Below are positions 45,073 through 59,312 of a stretch of DNA of 64,000 bases, piece after piece. This DNA is from Acidobacteriota bacterium (lineage in GTDB: Bacteria; Acidobacteriota; Terriglobia; Acidiferrales; UBA7541): assembly GCA_013289825.1 (NCBI GenBank), contig JABCZF010000008.1:78762-142761 (forward strand). Reading direction: 5' to 3'. Under the pieces are notes generated by a model. It saw nothing but the letters and a program-made list of their open reading frames with translations. It made no database searches and had not been told where the DNA came from. The position numbers and the translations under genes were made by a program. Every line of letters begins with the position of its first letter. Within the stretch, counting starts at the first letter, position 1.

Positions 45073-46611
45073 ATGGCGAATATCAAGGCAGACGAAATCA
45101 GCAAGATTCTGCGTGAGCAGATCGAGAATTACGAGCAGACCGTTTCGGTCGATGAAGTCGGGGCGATCATCAGCGTGGGCGACGGCATCGCGCGTGTCCA
45201 CGGCCTTCGAAAGGTCATGGCTGGAGAGATGCTCTCTTTTCCGAAGAACATTTTCGGCATCGCGCTCAACCTGGAAGAGGAAGAAGTCGGCGTCGTGCTT
45301 TTGGGTGAGTCCGCCGAATTGAAAGAGGGCGACGTCGTCAAGCGGACGAATACCATTATGTCCGTACCCGTGGGCGAGGCACTCGTCGGCCGCGTGGTCA
45401 GCCCGCTCGGCGAGCCGCTCGACGGCAAAGGTCCTATTGTTTCGAAGCAGCGCAACGCGCTGGAGCGCATTGCTCCGGGCGTTCTTGACCGGCAGCCGGT
45501 TCGCGAGCCGCTACAGACGGGCATCAAGGCTATCGACGCTATGATTCCGATCGGCCGTGGCCAGCGCGAGTTGATCATCGGCGACCGGCAGACCGGCAAG
45601 ACCGCCGTCATTCTCGACACCATCATCAATCAAAAGGGCGGCGATGTTATTTGCATTTATTGCGGCATCGGGCAGAAGCGCTCGACGATTGCTCAGGTCG
45701 TGAAGACACTGACCGACGCCGGCGCCATGGACTACACCATCGTCGTCGCGTCCAGCGCCGCGGAACCTGCATCTTTGCAATACATCGCTCCTTACGCCGC
45801 GTGCGCCATGGGCGAATACTTCCGCGACAACAAGCGGCACGCCGTCACTTTCTACGACGACCTCTCGAAGCACGCCCAGGCCTATCGTGAAATCTCTTTG
45901 TTGTTGCGCCGCCCGCCGGGCCGCGAAGCTTTCCCTGGCGACGTGTTTTATCTCCACTCGCGGTTGCTGGAGCGCGCCGCGAAGCTCAACGACAAACTCG
46001 GCGCCGGCTCGCTCACGGCACTCCCGGTGATCGAAACGCAGGCCGGCGACGTCTCCGCGTACATCCCAACAAACGTGATTTCCATTACCGATGGGCAGAT
46101 CTATCTCGAAGCCGACCTCTTCAACGCCGGCATTAGACCGGCGATCAACGTTGGCATCAGCGTCAGCCGCGTCGGCGGCAACGCGCAAATCAAGGCTATG
46201 CGTCAGGTTGCCGGCACTTTGCGCCTGGACATGGCCCAATATCGCGCACTCGCTGCTTTCGCGCAGTTCGGCTCCGATCAACTGGACAAAGTTACACAAG
46301 CGCAGCTCGCCCGCGGGCTGCGCTTGACTGAAATTCTCAAGCAAGATCAGTACGCGCCGCTTTCTGTGGAAAAACAGGTGCTCAGCATTTACATCGCGAC
46401 GAGCGGCGCTATTGACACTGTAGCCGTCGCCGATGTGCGCCGCTTCGAGGCCGAGTTTCTGCAATTCGTCGAGACCAACTATCCGTCGGTTTTGAAGAAT
46501 ATCGCGACAAAAAAGGCCCTCGATGACGGCATCAGGGCGGAGATCAAAACCGCCGTCGAGGGGTTCAAGGAGCGCTTTACGGCTTCCATAGCTGCGGCTG
46601 TCGCCAACTGA
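45073..46611 (+). CDS. atpA: ATP synthase F1 subunit alpha
   Basis: 512 residues, the usual length. The non-catalytic nucleotide-binding Walker A is [28 protein letters not shown] and [18 protein letters not shown] are alpha-subunit signatures. The N-terminal region has [18 protein letters not shown]. Ribosome-binding site CAGGAG precedes the ATG. Part of the operon, 23 bp after delta. Confidence 0.97.
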   Translation: MANIKADEISKILREQIENYEQTVSVDEVGAIISVGDGIARVHGLRKVMAGEMLSFPKNIFGIALNLEEEEVGVVLLGESAELKEGDVVKRTNTIMSVPVGEALVGRVVSPLGEPLDGKGPIVSKQRNALERIAPGVLDRQPVREPLQTGIKAIDAMIPIGRGQRELIIGDRQTGKTAVILDTIINQKGGDVICIYCGIGQKRSTIAQVVKTLTDAGAMDYTIVVASSAAEPASLQYIAPYAACAMGEYFRDNKRHAVTFYDDLSKHAQAYREISLLLRRPPGREAFPGDVFYLHSRLLERAAKLNDKLGAGSLTALPVIETQAGDVSAYIPTNVISITDGQIYLEADLFNAGIRPAINVGISVSRVGGNAQIKAMRQVAGTLRLDMAQYRALAAFAQFGSDQLDKVTQAQLARGLRLTEILKQDQYAPLSVEKQVLSIYIATSGAIDTVAVADVRRFEAEFLQFVETNYPSVLKNIATKKALDDGIRAEIKTAVEGFKERFTASIAAAVAN

Positions 46612-46634
46612 GGCCGCAAACGTAACGGACGATC

Positions 46635-48970
<2,336 letters not shown>

Positions 48971-48976
48971 CCACAA

Positions 48977-49414
48977 ATGCTTCCGGAATCCATCGAGCTG
49001 ATTATCGTCACGCCGGAGCGCCAATTTCTGCGCGAAAGCGTCGTCGAGGTGGTGATGCCGGGCGCCGAGGGTGAACTGGGCATTTTGCCGGGGCACGCGC
49101 CGCTGATGACCGAGCTTGGGATTGGCGAGCTCGCTTATCGCGGAGCTGGCGCGAACCCCAGCGGAGTCCTCGCTATCATCCAGGGCTTCGCTGAAGTTTT
49201 GGGCGACCGCGTCACCGTGCTCGCGGAAACCGCCGAGCGAGCCGCGGAGATTGACCTGGCGCGCGCGGAAGCTGCAAAAGCGCGCGCGGAACAACGCCTG
49301 GCCACCGGTGATCCCAATATCGATTGGGACCGCGCCTTTATAGCGCTGCAGCGCGCCGTCATCCGAATCCAGGTTGCGCGCAAATATCGGGGCGCTCCTG
49401 TTGAAACTCGCTGA
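48977..49414 (+). CDS. atpC: ATP synthase F1 subunit epsilon
   Basis: 145 residues, starting 6 bp after the beta stop. The beta-sandwich domain has ELIIVTPERQFLRESVVEVV, MPGAEGELGILPGHAPLMTE and FAEVLGDRVTVLAETAE; the C-terminal helices are EIDLARAEAAKARAEQRLA and FIALQRAVIRIQVARKY. The last gene of the operon. No a or c subunit gene is present in this window. Confidence 0.95.
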   Translation: MLPESIELIIVTPERQFLRESVVEVVMPGAEGELGILPGHAPLMTELGIGELAYRGAGANPSGVLAIIQGFAEVLGDRVTVLAETAERAAEIDLARAEAAKARAEQRLATGDPNIDWDRAFIALQRAVIRIQVARKYRGAPVETR

Positions 49415-49504
49415 TCCAGGCTGGGCCTTGCCGGATGCAGCACATCCTCGCTCGTCTTTTGCGACGCCGCCCCTGTCCCGCATCTAATGGAGTGGGAGGG
49501 CTTG

Positions 49505-49759
49505 ATGGAAACCCTGACGATGTACACCACGGCGGGCTGTCCGGACTGCCGGCGAGCGAAAACATTCTTGCACGAGCGCGGCGTGGAATTTCATGAAGTA
49601 GATATCGAAAAAGACCCGTCTGCCGAAGAAATCGTAGTCAAGGCCAACGAAGGCAAGCGCAAAGTCCCGACCCTTGAACTCGCCGGACGTTATTTCGCGT
49701 GCAGCCCCTTCGACGCCGAGCAATTGGCGGAGGATCTCAAGATTCCGCTAAATCCCTAG
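49505..49759 (+). CDS. Glutaredoxin-family protein (CPDC active site)
   Basis: 84 residues from the ATG at 49505 with GGGAGGG upstream; an in-frame ATG at 49487 precedes that site. It has a thioredoxin fold with the motif TTAGCPDCRRAKTFL and the conserved KVPTLELAGRYF (cis-Pro TVP-like) and FHEVDIEKDPSAEEIV. The CPDC motif, rather than CPYC, is like NrdH/mycoredoxin types. It reduces disulfides in the cytoplasm. It lies 90 bp after the ATP synthase operon and may be separate. Confidence 0.9.
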   Translation: METLTMYTTAGCPDCRRAKTFLHERGVEFHEVDIEKDPSAEEIVVKANEGKRKVPTLELAGRYFACSPFDAEQLAEDLKIPLNP

Positions 49760-49825
49760 TCAGTGGATGAGTCTGTTTTGTCGCGAGGTCCCCAGGCGGG
49801 CCCGTGCCCCTGTGCTTGGCCGCCC

Positions 49826-50992
49826 CTATTCCACGGCGGCCCCACGTACCCAAACATTCGTGAGTTGCAATCCTTCGTCCAGCAAGACGATATCCGCATC
49901 GGCACCCGCGCGGAGCGCGCCCTTTTTGAACTCGATTCCAAGGAGTGCGGCGGGGTTTAGCGTTAGCATGCGCATCGCGTCTGCCAGCGGAATCCCCAAC
50001 CCAACAATATTTCTCAGCGCTCTGTCCAGCGTTAACGTGCTGCCTGCAAGCTTTCCTTCCGAATTGCGGCAAATTCCTCCGCTCACGCTCACTTCGATTT
50101 TTCCAAGCATGTACTTTCCATCCGGCATCCCCGTCGCCGAGACGCCGTCGCTGATCAAGATCATGCGTTCTGCCCCCTTGGCCTGCAGGAGCACTTTCAT
50201 CGCTGCTTCGTCCACGTGCACGCCGTCGGCGATGAGCTCCGCGCTGACCTCAGGTGAAGTAAACACCGCGCCTATCACGCCGCTGTCACGGTGGGAAAAA
50301 GGACGCATGGCGTTGTAGACGTGCACCGCGTGGCGCACGCCGTGTGCAATCGCCGCACGCGTCTGCTCATACGTCGCATCCGTGTGACCAACGGCTACGA
50401 CCATTCCCGCATTCCGCGCCGCGTCGATGCACGGCATGGCCCCGAGCAGTTCCGGTGCAATCGTCAAAATTTGCGCGTTCCCCGCCGCTGCCTGCAGAAA
50501 TTTTTCCAGCAGCTGCGCTGACGGCAGCTTCAGCCATTCCGACGGATGCACGCCCCGCCTCGCCGGGCTGAGGAAGGGGCCCTCAAAATGAATGCCCAGC
50601 ACTTCGGCCCGCGCGTCATCCGTTTCATGTTGTTGGGAAATGTAGCGCGCGATTCCCTCCACGCTGCGAATCGTGTCGTCGGGACTCGCCGTCACCGTCG
50701 TCGCCACGAACGAGGTTGTTCCATGCCGGGCGACGGTCTTGGTCACTCCGGCGAGCGCTTCGGCACTGCCTTCCATGACGTCGCGCCCGCCCGCGCCGTG
50801 AATGTGCACATCCACGAAGCCGGGCATTGCAGTTCGGTCGGTCGCGGAGATCTCCTCGGCACCGTCAGGCAGTCGCATACCTTCCCGGAGTCCGAGTTCC
50901 TCGATCACTCCGTCGCGAATCAGAATGCCAGCGTCGGTAATTTCGGTGGTCGGAGTCAGCATCCGTCCGGCGTGTACCAGAGTCGTGGTCAT
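49826..50992 (-). CDS. nagA: N-acetylglucosamine-6-phosphate deacetylase
   Basis: 388 residues. Amidohydrolase fold with GFVDVHIHGAGGRDVMEG (metal site), GIHFEGPFLSPARRGVH, VVAVGHTDATYEQT, VRHAVHVYNAMRPFSHR, LIADGVHVDEAAM and the catalytic Asp in MILISDGVSATGM. The enzyme removes acetyl from GlcNAc-6-P in amino-sugar recycling. The C-terminal DIVLLDEGLQLTNVWVRG is typical. No nagB or transporter is adjacent. Confidence 0.95.
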   Translation of the reverse strand: MTTTLVHAGRMLTPTTEITDAGILIRDGVIEELGLREGMRLPDGAEEISATDRTAMPGFVDVHIHGAGGRDVMEGSAEALAGVTKTVARHGTTSFVATTVTASPDDTIRSVEGIARYISQQHETDDARAEVLGIHFEGPFLSPARRGVHPSEWLKLPSAQLLEKFLQAAAGNAQILTIAPELLGAMPCIDAARNAGMVVAVGHTDATYEQTRAAIAHGVRHAVHVYNAMRPFSHRDSGVIGAVFTSPEVSAELIADGVHVDEAAMKVLLQAKGAERMILISDGVSATGMPDGKYMLGKIEVSVSGGICRNSEGKLAGSTLTLDRALRNIVGLGIPLADAMRMLTLNPAALLGIEFKKGALRAGADADIVLLDEGLQLTNVWVRGAAVE

Positions 50993-51049
50993 GGGCTAGT
51001 AGGCTGTATCGTAGCGGAATCTTGCATTCTTTCAAAAACCAAATCACGC

Positions 51050-51084
51050 AAAAAATAAAACGGGCGAAGCCGAAGCCCCGCCCG
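51050..51084 (-). terminator. Rho-independent terminator of the small secreted protein gene
   Basis: On the minus strand CGGGCG (51084-51079) pairs with CGCCCG (51066-51061), with GGGCTTCGGCTT between, followed by TTTTATTTTTT. It lies 27 bp past the stop at 51111. Confidence 0.8.
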
Positions 51085-51110
51085 CTGACCGAATGCGCTA
51101 GTAGAACGTC

Positions 51111-51440
51111 CTACTTACCGCTCGCCGCTGCCATTTCTATGCTTTCCAGCTTGAGCGTTTCGCCATCTACCGTGCCTTTCACCGTAACGTGATGTCCGGC
51201 GTGTGCCGCCACTTTGTCCTGCGCGTCCACAACATAGACTTTCTTATCTGCGTCATTGACGAACACGTATTTTGCGCCGCCCTTGACACATTTAGTGGTG
51301 CATTCACCGGCCTGATCGTTGGCTCCCTTTGCTCCGCACTTGCTGTCGGAAATATAACCGGTCCAGGTGCCGTCCGTAGCCATGGTCAGTGCCGCTGCAA
51401 AAAGCGTGACCGCTAGTACCGAAGCAAATCGTATTTTCAT
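51111..51440 (-). CDS. Small secreted protein of unknown function, cysteine-containing
   Basis: 109 residues with GGGGGAG before the ATG. Signal peptide MKIRFASVLAVTLFAAALTM. The mature part begins TWTGYISDSKCGAKGANDQ, then CTTKCVKGGAKYVFVNDADK and VYVVDAQDKVAAHAGHHVTV. The GYISDSKCG opening and three cysteines recall small secreted proteins common in acidobacterial genomes, where their function is unknown. The GHHV-type beta-strand pattern suggests an OB-like fold. It is a single-gene unit with its own terminator. Confidence 0.8.
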   Translation of the reverse strand: MKIRFASVLAVTLFAAALTMATDGTWTGYISDSKCGAKGANDQAGECTTKCVKGGAKYVFVNDADKKVYVVDAQDKVAAHAGHHVTVKGTVDGETLKLESIEMAAASGK

Positions 51441-51574
51441 TTGGTTCTCCCCCTAAGGAAATCCACTGCTCTTAAAGATTGGCCGGGTTGCCCTTAGCTT
51501 GGCACAACCGGCGTCCTCCGTCTACAAAGTTTCCACTCGTGCTATGGAGGGAAAGGAGCTAGGAAGGTGCAGGT

Positions 51575-51611
51575 AAAAAACAAGAGGGAGAGTTCTCTCT
51601 AACTCTCCCTC
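51575..51611 (-). terminator. Rho-independent terminator of the coiled-coil protein gene
   Basis: A perfect 11-bp stem (GAGGGAGAGTT at 51584-51594, AACTCTCCCTC at 51601-51611) closes a 6-nt loop and is followed on the minus strand by TTGTTTTTT. It lies 50 bp past the stop at 51661. Confidence 0.85.
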
Positions 51612-51660
51612 CGGCTCTACTCTCTTGGACATTCCTAACTTTGTTTGTGTCGCGAACCGT

Positions 51661-52503
51661 TTATTGGCTCGAACTTGCATTGCTGGCCGCCGCCGTCTCC
51701 GACGCTTTGGGAATGCTCAGGTAGCCCGACGCCGTCGTCTTCGATACCTTGTTGACGACCAGTTCGAGCGCTGCGCGGGTGCCGCCGGTGTAGAAGAAAA
51801 TCGGTTCGTTCACGGAGCGGTTCTTCTTCTCAAAGCTCTTGTCATCCGCGAGCACATTGATCGTGTATTGGTTCTTCTTGGTGTTGGTGTCTTTCAACTC
51901 GACCTGGATGCTCCCCACCTTCTGGCTTCCGCCCTTGCGCGCCACCGTAAACTCAAAGTAGTCACGCTGGCCCATGCGGCGAAGCTGGTCGATTTCGTCA
52001 TGGTTCCGCGCGATGAGAGTTCCCATTTCGCTGCGGGCCATTTGCAGGTTGTTCTTGGTAGCGTCCAGGTCGGTCTTCACGCCCGAGACGTCGCCGTTCA
52101 GTTTGTCCACGTCACCGGCGTTGGCCTTGGTCGCTAGCTCGGCCTTCACGGAGGTCGCCAGCCCTTCGACCTTTTGGTCCACTGCGGCCGTAGCATTCTT
52201 GTTCTGCTTACGGGCGGCCATCAGCTCGCCGTGTGTCAGGTTCAACTTGTCGGTAACCACTTTCAGGTCGCTCTGCAATGCCTGATTGACCTCATCTTCT
52301 TTCGCCAGTCGCTGTGCCAGCGCATCGTTCGCCTGTTTCACGGAAGCTTGCGTGGTTTGCTCGATGCTGTTGGCGTGATTCAGCGCGCTCCAGCCCAATG
52401 CGAGACCGAGCAATGAAACTCCGCCCAACACGGCAACAGCCAAGCCCACCCAGCGTGGAGTTCCTGTCGTGGTGTGGTTTGTGGGTTCCTGAAACTCGTT
52501 CAT
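51661..52503 (-). CDS. Membrane-anchored coiled-coil protein of unknown function
   Basis: 280 residues from the ATG at 52503 with GGAGAAG upstream; the longer frame to 52632 is not needed. A transmembrane helix (VGLAVAVLGGVSLLGLALGW) near residues 18-38 is followed by a long coiled coil up to residue about 170 (QANDALAQRLAKEDEVNQAL, KLNGDVSGVKTDLDATK). The C-terminal globular part has QRDYFEFTVARKGGSQKVGS and NRSVNEPIFFYTGGTRAALE. No named domain was recognised. I infer a periplasmic coiled coil. Function unknown. Confidence 0.8.
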   Translation of the reverse strand: MNEFQEPTNHTTTGTPRWVGLAVAVLGGVSLLGLALGWSALNHANSIEQTTQASVKQANDALAQRLAKEDEVNQALQSDLKVVTDKLNLTHGELMAARKQNKNATAAVDQKVEGLATSVKAELATKANAGDVDKLNGDVSGVKTDLDATKNNLQMARSEMGTLIARNHDEIDQLRRMGQRDYFEFTVARKGGSQKVGSIQVELKDTNTKKNQYTINVLADDKSFEKKNRSVNEPIFFYTGGTRAALELVVNKVSKTTASGYLSIPKASETAAASNASSSQ

Positions 52504-52823
52504 AAACTTCTTCTCCTTTGGGGCTTTCCCCGTGCGACTTGGGAGGTGCATCCCTTCCGCCAAAGGCACATTTCTCTGGAGCTGCCCCCTAAGTCGTGTG
52601 GATACATAAGTTTGTCGGGAGGAAAGGGCCACGTGCAGGGCAGGCTTATACGTACTAGTACCAGTAAAGATTACGTGCTTCTTCCCGCGTCTGTAAATTT
52701 TGCTATTGACGGAGAGCAGCGCCGAACCGAACTCCTTGTCCAGATGCAGCCACGCATGGAAATGCGCAAGTGCCCGCTGGTTGGCTGTAAGTTATTGGAG
52801 TGTCTAGCTTTATGGAAAATATC
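52504..52823. other. Intergenic region with a TAGTACCA element
   Basis: 320 bp upstream of the coiled-coil gene. It should hold its promoter. The only recognisable element is ACTAGTACCAGT at 52654-52665, one of four TAGTACCA copies in the window. No gene was supported. Confidence 0.4.
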
Positions 52824-53021
52824 TCAGGCGGCTTGGGGAGCCGGCTCTTCGTCAGAGCTTTTCACGGTAAAATAACGGTCCAAAGTGCTAATCGCGGCGT
52901 CCAAAACCATGTGGCAGTCCGTGCAGGAATCCAAGTGCCGCTTGATCTCGCTTGCGACTGGCGGCGAGAGTCTTCCTTCTAAGTACCAACAAATCAGATG
53001 AATAGTGTCGCGACAGCTCAT
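52824..53021 (-). CDS. Small zinc-finger (zf-HC2) anti-sigma-factor-like protein
   Basis: 65 residues. The zf-HC2 fold is recognisable: CRDTIHLICWYLEGRLSP, then EIKRHLDSCTDCHMVLDA, giving the H-x3-C-x2-C zinc site, followed by a short acidic tail. Such proteins bind and inhibit ECF sigma factors. It lacks a transmembrane segment. No ECF sigma gene is adjacent; one is at 35670. A GGGGGG site precedes the ATG. Confidence 0.8.
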   Translation of the reverse strand: MSCRDTIHLICWYLEGRLSPPVASEIKRHLDSCTDCHMVLDAAISTLDRYFTVKSSDEEPAPQAA

Positions 53022-53236
53022 GACTGCGGTCCCCCCGTGGCCCCGCGCCGATACCCGGCCTGCCTGTAGTACAGAGCATTTGATTTACCAAATCCCCGCA
53101 GCAGCACAGAAATTCTAATTGCTTAGATATCAATGGTTTAAAAGACGGTTAAAGTGGCTGAAGGGATTTCGTTTCCTGGTCTAGGGGAAAGATTACCGAG
53201 ACATTACAGCTTTTGTGCGAAATTCGCGTGTGGCTT

Positions 53237-54088
53237 TCAGCGTTTCTGAACCACCGTCATTTGACGCAAAGCTTCTATCCGTTTTTCGAGCGGAGGGTGC
53301 GTGCTGAAGAGCGAAGAAAGGCTACCACTGCCGAACATGGGCTTCACGATGCATAAGGCCGCCGTGGACGGTGCAATGGCCGTCGTCGGGATGCGCTGGT
53401 TGTAAGCGCCGAGCTTCTCTAGGGCGCTCATCAGGCCGAACTGGTTTCCAACCATCCGAGCCCCGGTTGCGTCGGCCGCATACTCCCGCTGGCGCGAAAG
53501 TCCCAGTTGCAGCAGCATCGCTCCCAGCGGCCCGAGGATCATCAGCAGAATGGTGGCAATTCCGCTTCCACGGTTGCGGTCGTCATCGTCGCCCCCGCCA
53601 AGCCAAGGACCCCAGTGAGCGATCCAGGTGATAGCTCCGGCGAGCGTGGCCGCGATGGAGCTGATTAAAATGTCGTAGTTACGAACATGCGAGAGCTCGT
53701 GCGCGATGACGCCTTCCAGTTCGTCGTCATTCATCAATTCCAGCAAGCCCTGAGTTACCGCCACGGAGGCATGCCGCGGGTTTCTCCCTGTGGCAAAGGC
53801 GTTCGGCGCCTCATCGGGCACAACGTACAGCTTCGGCACTGGAATATTGGCCTTAGCCGCCAGACGTTCCATCACTGCATAGAGGCGCGGCAACTGGTCT
53901 CGAGTGACCGGCTGCGCGCCGCTCGAGGCCAGCGCGATCTTGTCGGAGAAGAAATAGGCGAACGCATTGGTGCAAATTGCAATTCCAAGTCCAATGGTCA
54001 TGCCGTTTCGCCCGCCGAAGTACGAACCCACCATCATTAAGAAGAGGGTCAGCACTACCAGCAGGAAGGTTGTTCGAAGAACTCTCAT
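53237..54088 (-). CDS. htpX: Zinc metalloprotease HtpX
   Basis: 283 residues. N-terminal helices FLLVVLTLFLMMVGSYFGG and MTIGLGIAICTNAFAYFF precede the zinc site ELEGVIAHELSHVRNYDILI (HExxH) and a third ligand Glu in SRQREYAADATGARM. Family members degrade misfolded membrane proteins in the inner membrane. A ribosome-binding site AGGAAAACG precedes the ATG. It is 66 bp downstream of clpB on the same strand and could be co-transcribed with the chaperone genes. Confidence 0.94.
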   Translation of the reverse strand: MRVLRTTFLLVVLTLFLMMVGSYFGGRNGMTIGLGIAICTNAFAYFFSDKIALASSGAQPVTRDQLPRLYAVMERLAAKANIPVPKLYVVPDEAPNAFATGRNPRHASVAVTQGLLELMNDDELEGVIAHELSHVRNYDILISSIAATLAGAITWIAHWGPWLGGGDDDDRNRGSGIATILLMILGPLGAMLLQLGLSRQREYAADATGARMVGNQFGLMSALEKLGAYNQRIPTTAIAPSTAALCIVKPMFGSGSLSSLFSTHPPLEKRIEALRQMTVVQKR

Positions 54089-54154
54089 CGTTTTCCTTCC
54101 CTATTACATACGCAAAATCCCGGGATTTACCGGCGCAGGGAATTTCACTGCTTC

Positions 54155-56779
<2,625 letters not shown>

Positions 56780-56798
56780 GTCTACCTCGCGTTTCGAG

Positions 56799-56827
56799 AA
56801 AAAGGGGCTGGCCCACTGGCCAGCCCC
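56799..56827 (-). terminator. Rho-independent terminator of hsp20
   Basis: A perfect 10-bp stem (GGGGCTGGCC at 56804-56813, GGCCAGCCCC at 56818-56827) closes a CACT loop and is followed on the minus strand by TTTTT (56803-56799). It lies 26 bp past the hsp20 stop and ahead of clpB. Confidence 0.85.
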
Positions 56828-56853
56828 TGTCCTGTCACAACCGTGTTGCTGGC

Positions 56854-57336
56854 TTACTTCCCCACAGCGGCCGCCGCCGCAACTGCCGGCGCACCCACGT
56901 TCACTTTGATCTGCTTGGGCTTCGCTTCTTCGCGCTTCGGAATCGTCAGCGTCAGCACGCCATTCTGGTAGTCGGCTATGATCGCGTCCGCATTCACGGC
57001 GTTAGTCAACGAGAAGCTTCGGCTGAAGGAACCATAGGCGCGCTCGACACGCAGATAATTGTCTTCGTTCACCTTCTTCTCGAATTTGCGCTCACCACCA
57101 ATCGTGAGGAGGTTGTTTTCTACCCGGATATCCAATTCTTTCGGATCCACCTCGGGCAGGTCGGCTTTTACCACCAGTTCATGCGCGGTCTCGTAAATGT
57201 CGACAGCTGGCGCCCAATTCGTGAGGTTCGCTTCCTCACCGAAGGGCTCCATGGTATTACCGAACAAGCGATTCACTTGCTCTTGCAGGGTAGCAGCCCC
57301 GCGAAAAGGTTCCCAACGGTGCAAAGTAGTTCTCAT
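56854..57336 (-). CDS. Hsp20/alpha-crystallin small heat-shock protein
   Basis: 160 residues. N-terminus with [20 protein letters not shown], then the alpha-crystallin domain ([50 protein letters not shown]) and the conserved I-x-I/V motif near [18 protein letters not shown]. It binds unfolding proteins and hands them to ClpB and DnaK. A sigma70-type promoter stands directly upstream and a terminator behind. Ribosome-binding site AGGAGAG. Sits next to ClpB and HtpX as a stress unit. Confidence 0.95.
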   Translation of the reverse strand: MRTTLHRWEPFRGAATLQEQVNRLFGNTMEPFGEEANLTNWAPAVDIYETAHELVVKADLPEVDPKELDIRVENNLLTIGGERKFEKKVNEDNYLRVERAYGSFSRSFSLTNAVNADAIIADYQNGVLTLTIPKREEAKPKQIKVNVGAPAVAAAAAVGK

Positions 57337-57370
57337 CTTTCGCTCTCCTAATTAAGCTAACAACAGGAAG

Positions 57371-57399
57371 ATAATATTATATGAGTAGATCATTGTCAA
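57371..57399 (-). promoter_or_regulatory. Sigma70-type promoter of hsp20
   Basis: On the minus strand TTGACA (57399-57394) and TATTAT (57376-57371) are 17 bp apart, about 34 bp before the hsp20 start. Surrounding DNA is AT-rich. No CIRCE element (TTAGCACTC inverted repeat) was found. Confidence 0.65.
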
Positions 57400-57566
57400 T
57401 ATAGATTTGTATTTCCTCTTAGTGCGTACAAGCCATTTATTTACAAAAGGATATGGGAGTGCACTGGGCTTGCGTCTTGGAACCGCGAATTCTCCTTTCT
57501 TGGTCAAGATTCTCCCGTCATCTCCTCTTGGCCTCTCCGCTTCAGATGCTGCTAGACTTCCTACCA

Positions 57567-58664
57567 ATGCGATTAGAGGACCTCGACTATCACCTACCCG
57601 CCAGCCAAATTGCCCAGCAGCCCCTGGACCGCCGCGATGCTTCCCGCCTGCTGGAGATCAATCGATCCGCGAGCCGCCTCAAGGAGCACCTGTTTAGGGA
57701 TCTTGTCGAACTCCTCCGGGGCGACGAACTCGTCGTCCTGAACAACACCCGTGTCATTCCCGCGCGTCTCTTCGGTCGCCGCGCCGGCGTCCATGCGCAA
57801 CCTCCCTCTCGCACCACACGCCCGGAACATCTCACCGGCACGGTGGAAGTCTTTCTCACCCGCCAGCGCGACCGGCAAACTTGGGAAGCACTCGTCCGCC
57901 CAGGCCGCAAAATGCAAACTGGGGAACGCCTGCTATTGGGAGAAGGGGAACTCGAAGCCGAGGTGATTTCTCGCGGCGAACGCGGGCTGCGCACACTGCG
58001 CTTTGTTTCACGTGACACGCGCAGCGTTTCTGAGCACCTTGAACGCCTCGGCCACACTCCTCTGCCGCCTTACATCCGCCGCAAAGATGAAGTCTCCGAT
58101 CGCGAGCGTTACCAAACGGTTTTCGCCAAACAGCCTGGCTCCATTGCCGCTCCTACCGCAGGCTTGCACTTCACTCCTGAAATTCTGGAAAAAATTCACG
58201 GTCGCGGCGTGGAAATCTGTGAGCTGACCCTCGAAGTTGGTCTCGGTACGTTCCAACCGGTTCACACAGAAACGCTGGAAGACCACGTGATGCACGCCGA
58301 GTCCTACGACATTCCTGCGGAAACCGTGCAACGCATTCAGCAAGCGCGTGCCGCACGGCGCCCGATTCTCGCCGTAGGCACCACGGTGGTCCGCGCTCTC
58401 GAAGCTGCGGCCCTCCGCGCAGCCGAATCTGGCTCCGCCGAATTGTTACGACCCGGCAAAGCCGACGCCCGCTTGTTCATCTATCCTGGATTTCATTTCC
58501 GCGTCGTGGATGCCCTGCTCACAAACTTCCATCTGCCGCGATCGACTCTGCTCGCGCTGGTCTGTGCATTCGCTGGACGCGAGAAGGTGCTGGGGGCCTA
58601 CCATCACGCCGTCGAAGCAGGCTACCGCTTTTACAGCTACGGAGATTGCATGTTGCTTCGCTAA
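57567..58664 (+). CDS. queA: S-adenosylmethionine:tRNA ribosyltransferase-isomerase
   Basis: 365 residues from the ATG at 57567, matching the usual QueA start (RLEDLDYHLPASQIAQQPL); an in-frame ATG at 57546 is an alternative. The enzyme makes epoxyqueuosine in tRNA. Landmarks: VVLNNTRVIPARLFGRR, HTPLPPYIRR, YQTVFAKQPGSIAAPTAGLH, GTFQPVHTETLEDHVMHAE, GTTVVRALEA, TNFHLPRSTLLALVCAFAG and the end FYSYGDCMLL. About 15 residues of extra sequence (GVHAQPPSRTTRPEHL) lie in the first domain. It is divergent from hsp20. Confidence 0.95.
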   Translation: MRLEDLDYHLPASQIAQQPLDRRDASRLLEINRSASRLKEHLFRDLVELLRGDELVVLNNTRVIPARLFGRRAGVHAQPPSRTTRPEHLTGTVEVFLTRQRDRQTWEALVRPGRKMQTGERLLLGEGELEAEVISRGERGLRTLRFVSRDTRSVSEHLERLGHTPLPPYIRRKDEVSDRERYQTVFAKQPGSIAAPTAGLHFTPEILEKIHGRGVEICELTLEVGLGTFQPVHTETLEDHVMHAESYDIPAETVQRIQQARAARRPILAVGTTVVRALEAAALRAAESGSAELLRPGKADARLFIYPGFHFRVVDALLTNFHLPRSTLLALVCAFAGREKVLGAYHHAVEAGYRFYSYGDCMLLR

Positions 58665-58870
58665 GGTTCGTTACAGCATGTTTCGGAACGAAGAAAAAGT
58701 CCTCTGAGGCCGCTTCGAAAACCGCAACAAGCGGTGCATCGTCTCCGCGGTAGCCGAAGCCGGTTCCTGCCATTTCAAAACTTGCCCTCGAAGCTCTACG
58801 AGCAGGGAGGCCACCGTCGCGAGCGGCCTCCCTCTGGTCCGTTCGAAAGGAGTCACAAAAAACTCCCGAG

Positions 58871-59203
58871 CTACTCGCTGAAAACAAAAACGCGAGTCTG
58901 TCCGGAAAAACGGACTTCCTTCACCTGGCCGTCTTCGCCGATCAGCACGGAATCGTTTGCGGCCTTGCTGCTGCGATCTTCCCAACGTCCTTCGCTTTCG
59001 ACGATGGTCTGCCGCCCCTTCTGGACGGTCGCTTTGTTTCCGTCGATCATCAGGCGGTATTCACCTGCTTGCAGATCAGCTTTGCCGATCTTTGCCGACT
59101 GGGCGATGTTGATGGTCTTGGCGAATGGTTTTGCGAGGAGTGGCACTGTCGAGGCCAAAGCGGCCGCCAGTGCTAAACTGCGGAGAATGGAATTGAATTT
59201 CAT
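58871..59203 (-). CDS. Small secreted protein of unknown function
   Basis: 110 residues from the ATG at 59203 (59212 is alternative). Signal peptide RSLALAAALASTVPLLA. The mature part is a beta-rich domain: INIAQSAKIGKADLQAGEYR, LMIDGNKATVQKGRQTIVES, DSVLIGEDGQVKEVRFSGQT. The GKADLQAGEYRL-type pattern recalls small secreted beta-proteins frequent in acidobacteria. Function unknown. A GC-rich inverted repeat (GGGAGGCC / GGCCTCCC near 58806-58833) lies downstream but lacks a U-tract. Confidence 0.75.
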   Translation of the reverse strand: MKFNSILRSLALAAALASTVPLLAKPFAKTINIAQSAKIGKADLQAGEYRLMIDGNKATVQKGRQTIVESEGRWEDRSSKAANDSVLIGEDGQVKEVRFSGQTRVFVFSE

Positions 59204-59312
59204 GCGTGTCAACTTCCTTTCCGTCAGGATCGAGTCAGCCGCATTTCATGCCGCAAGCGGAACAGAGTTGAACAGTGTTGACACGCGTGCTCAGGGCGAG
59301 TAGTCTCACCCG

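Noticed and set aside
50030..50040. CGTTAACGTG resembling the LacI-type operator
   Set aside because: It lies inside the nagA coding region, matches only the GTTAACGT core and lacks the CCGYKTA half.
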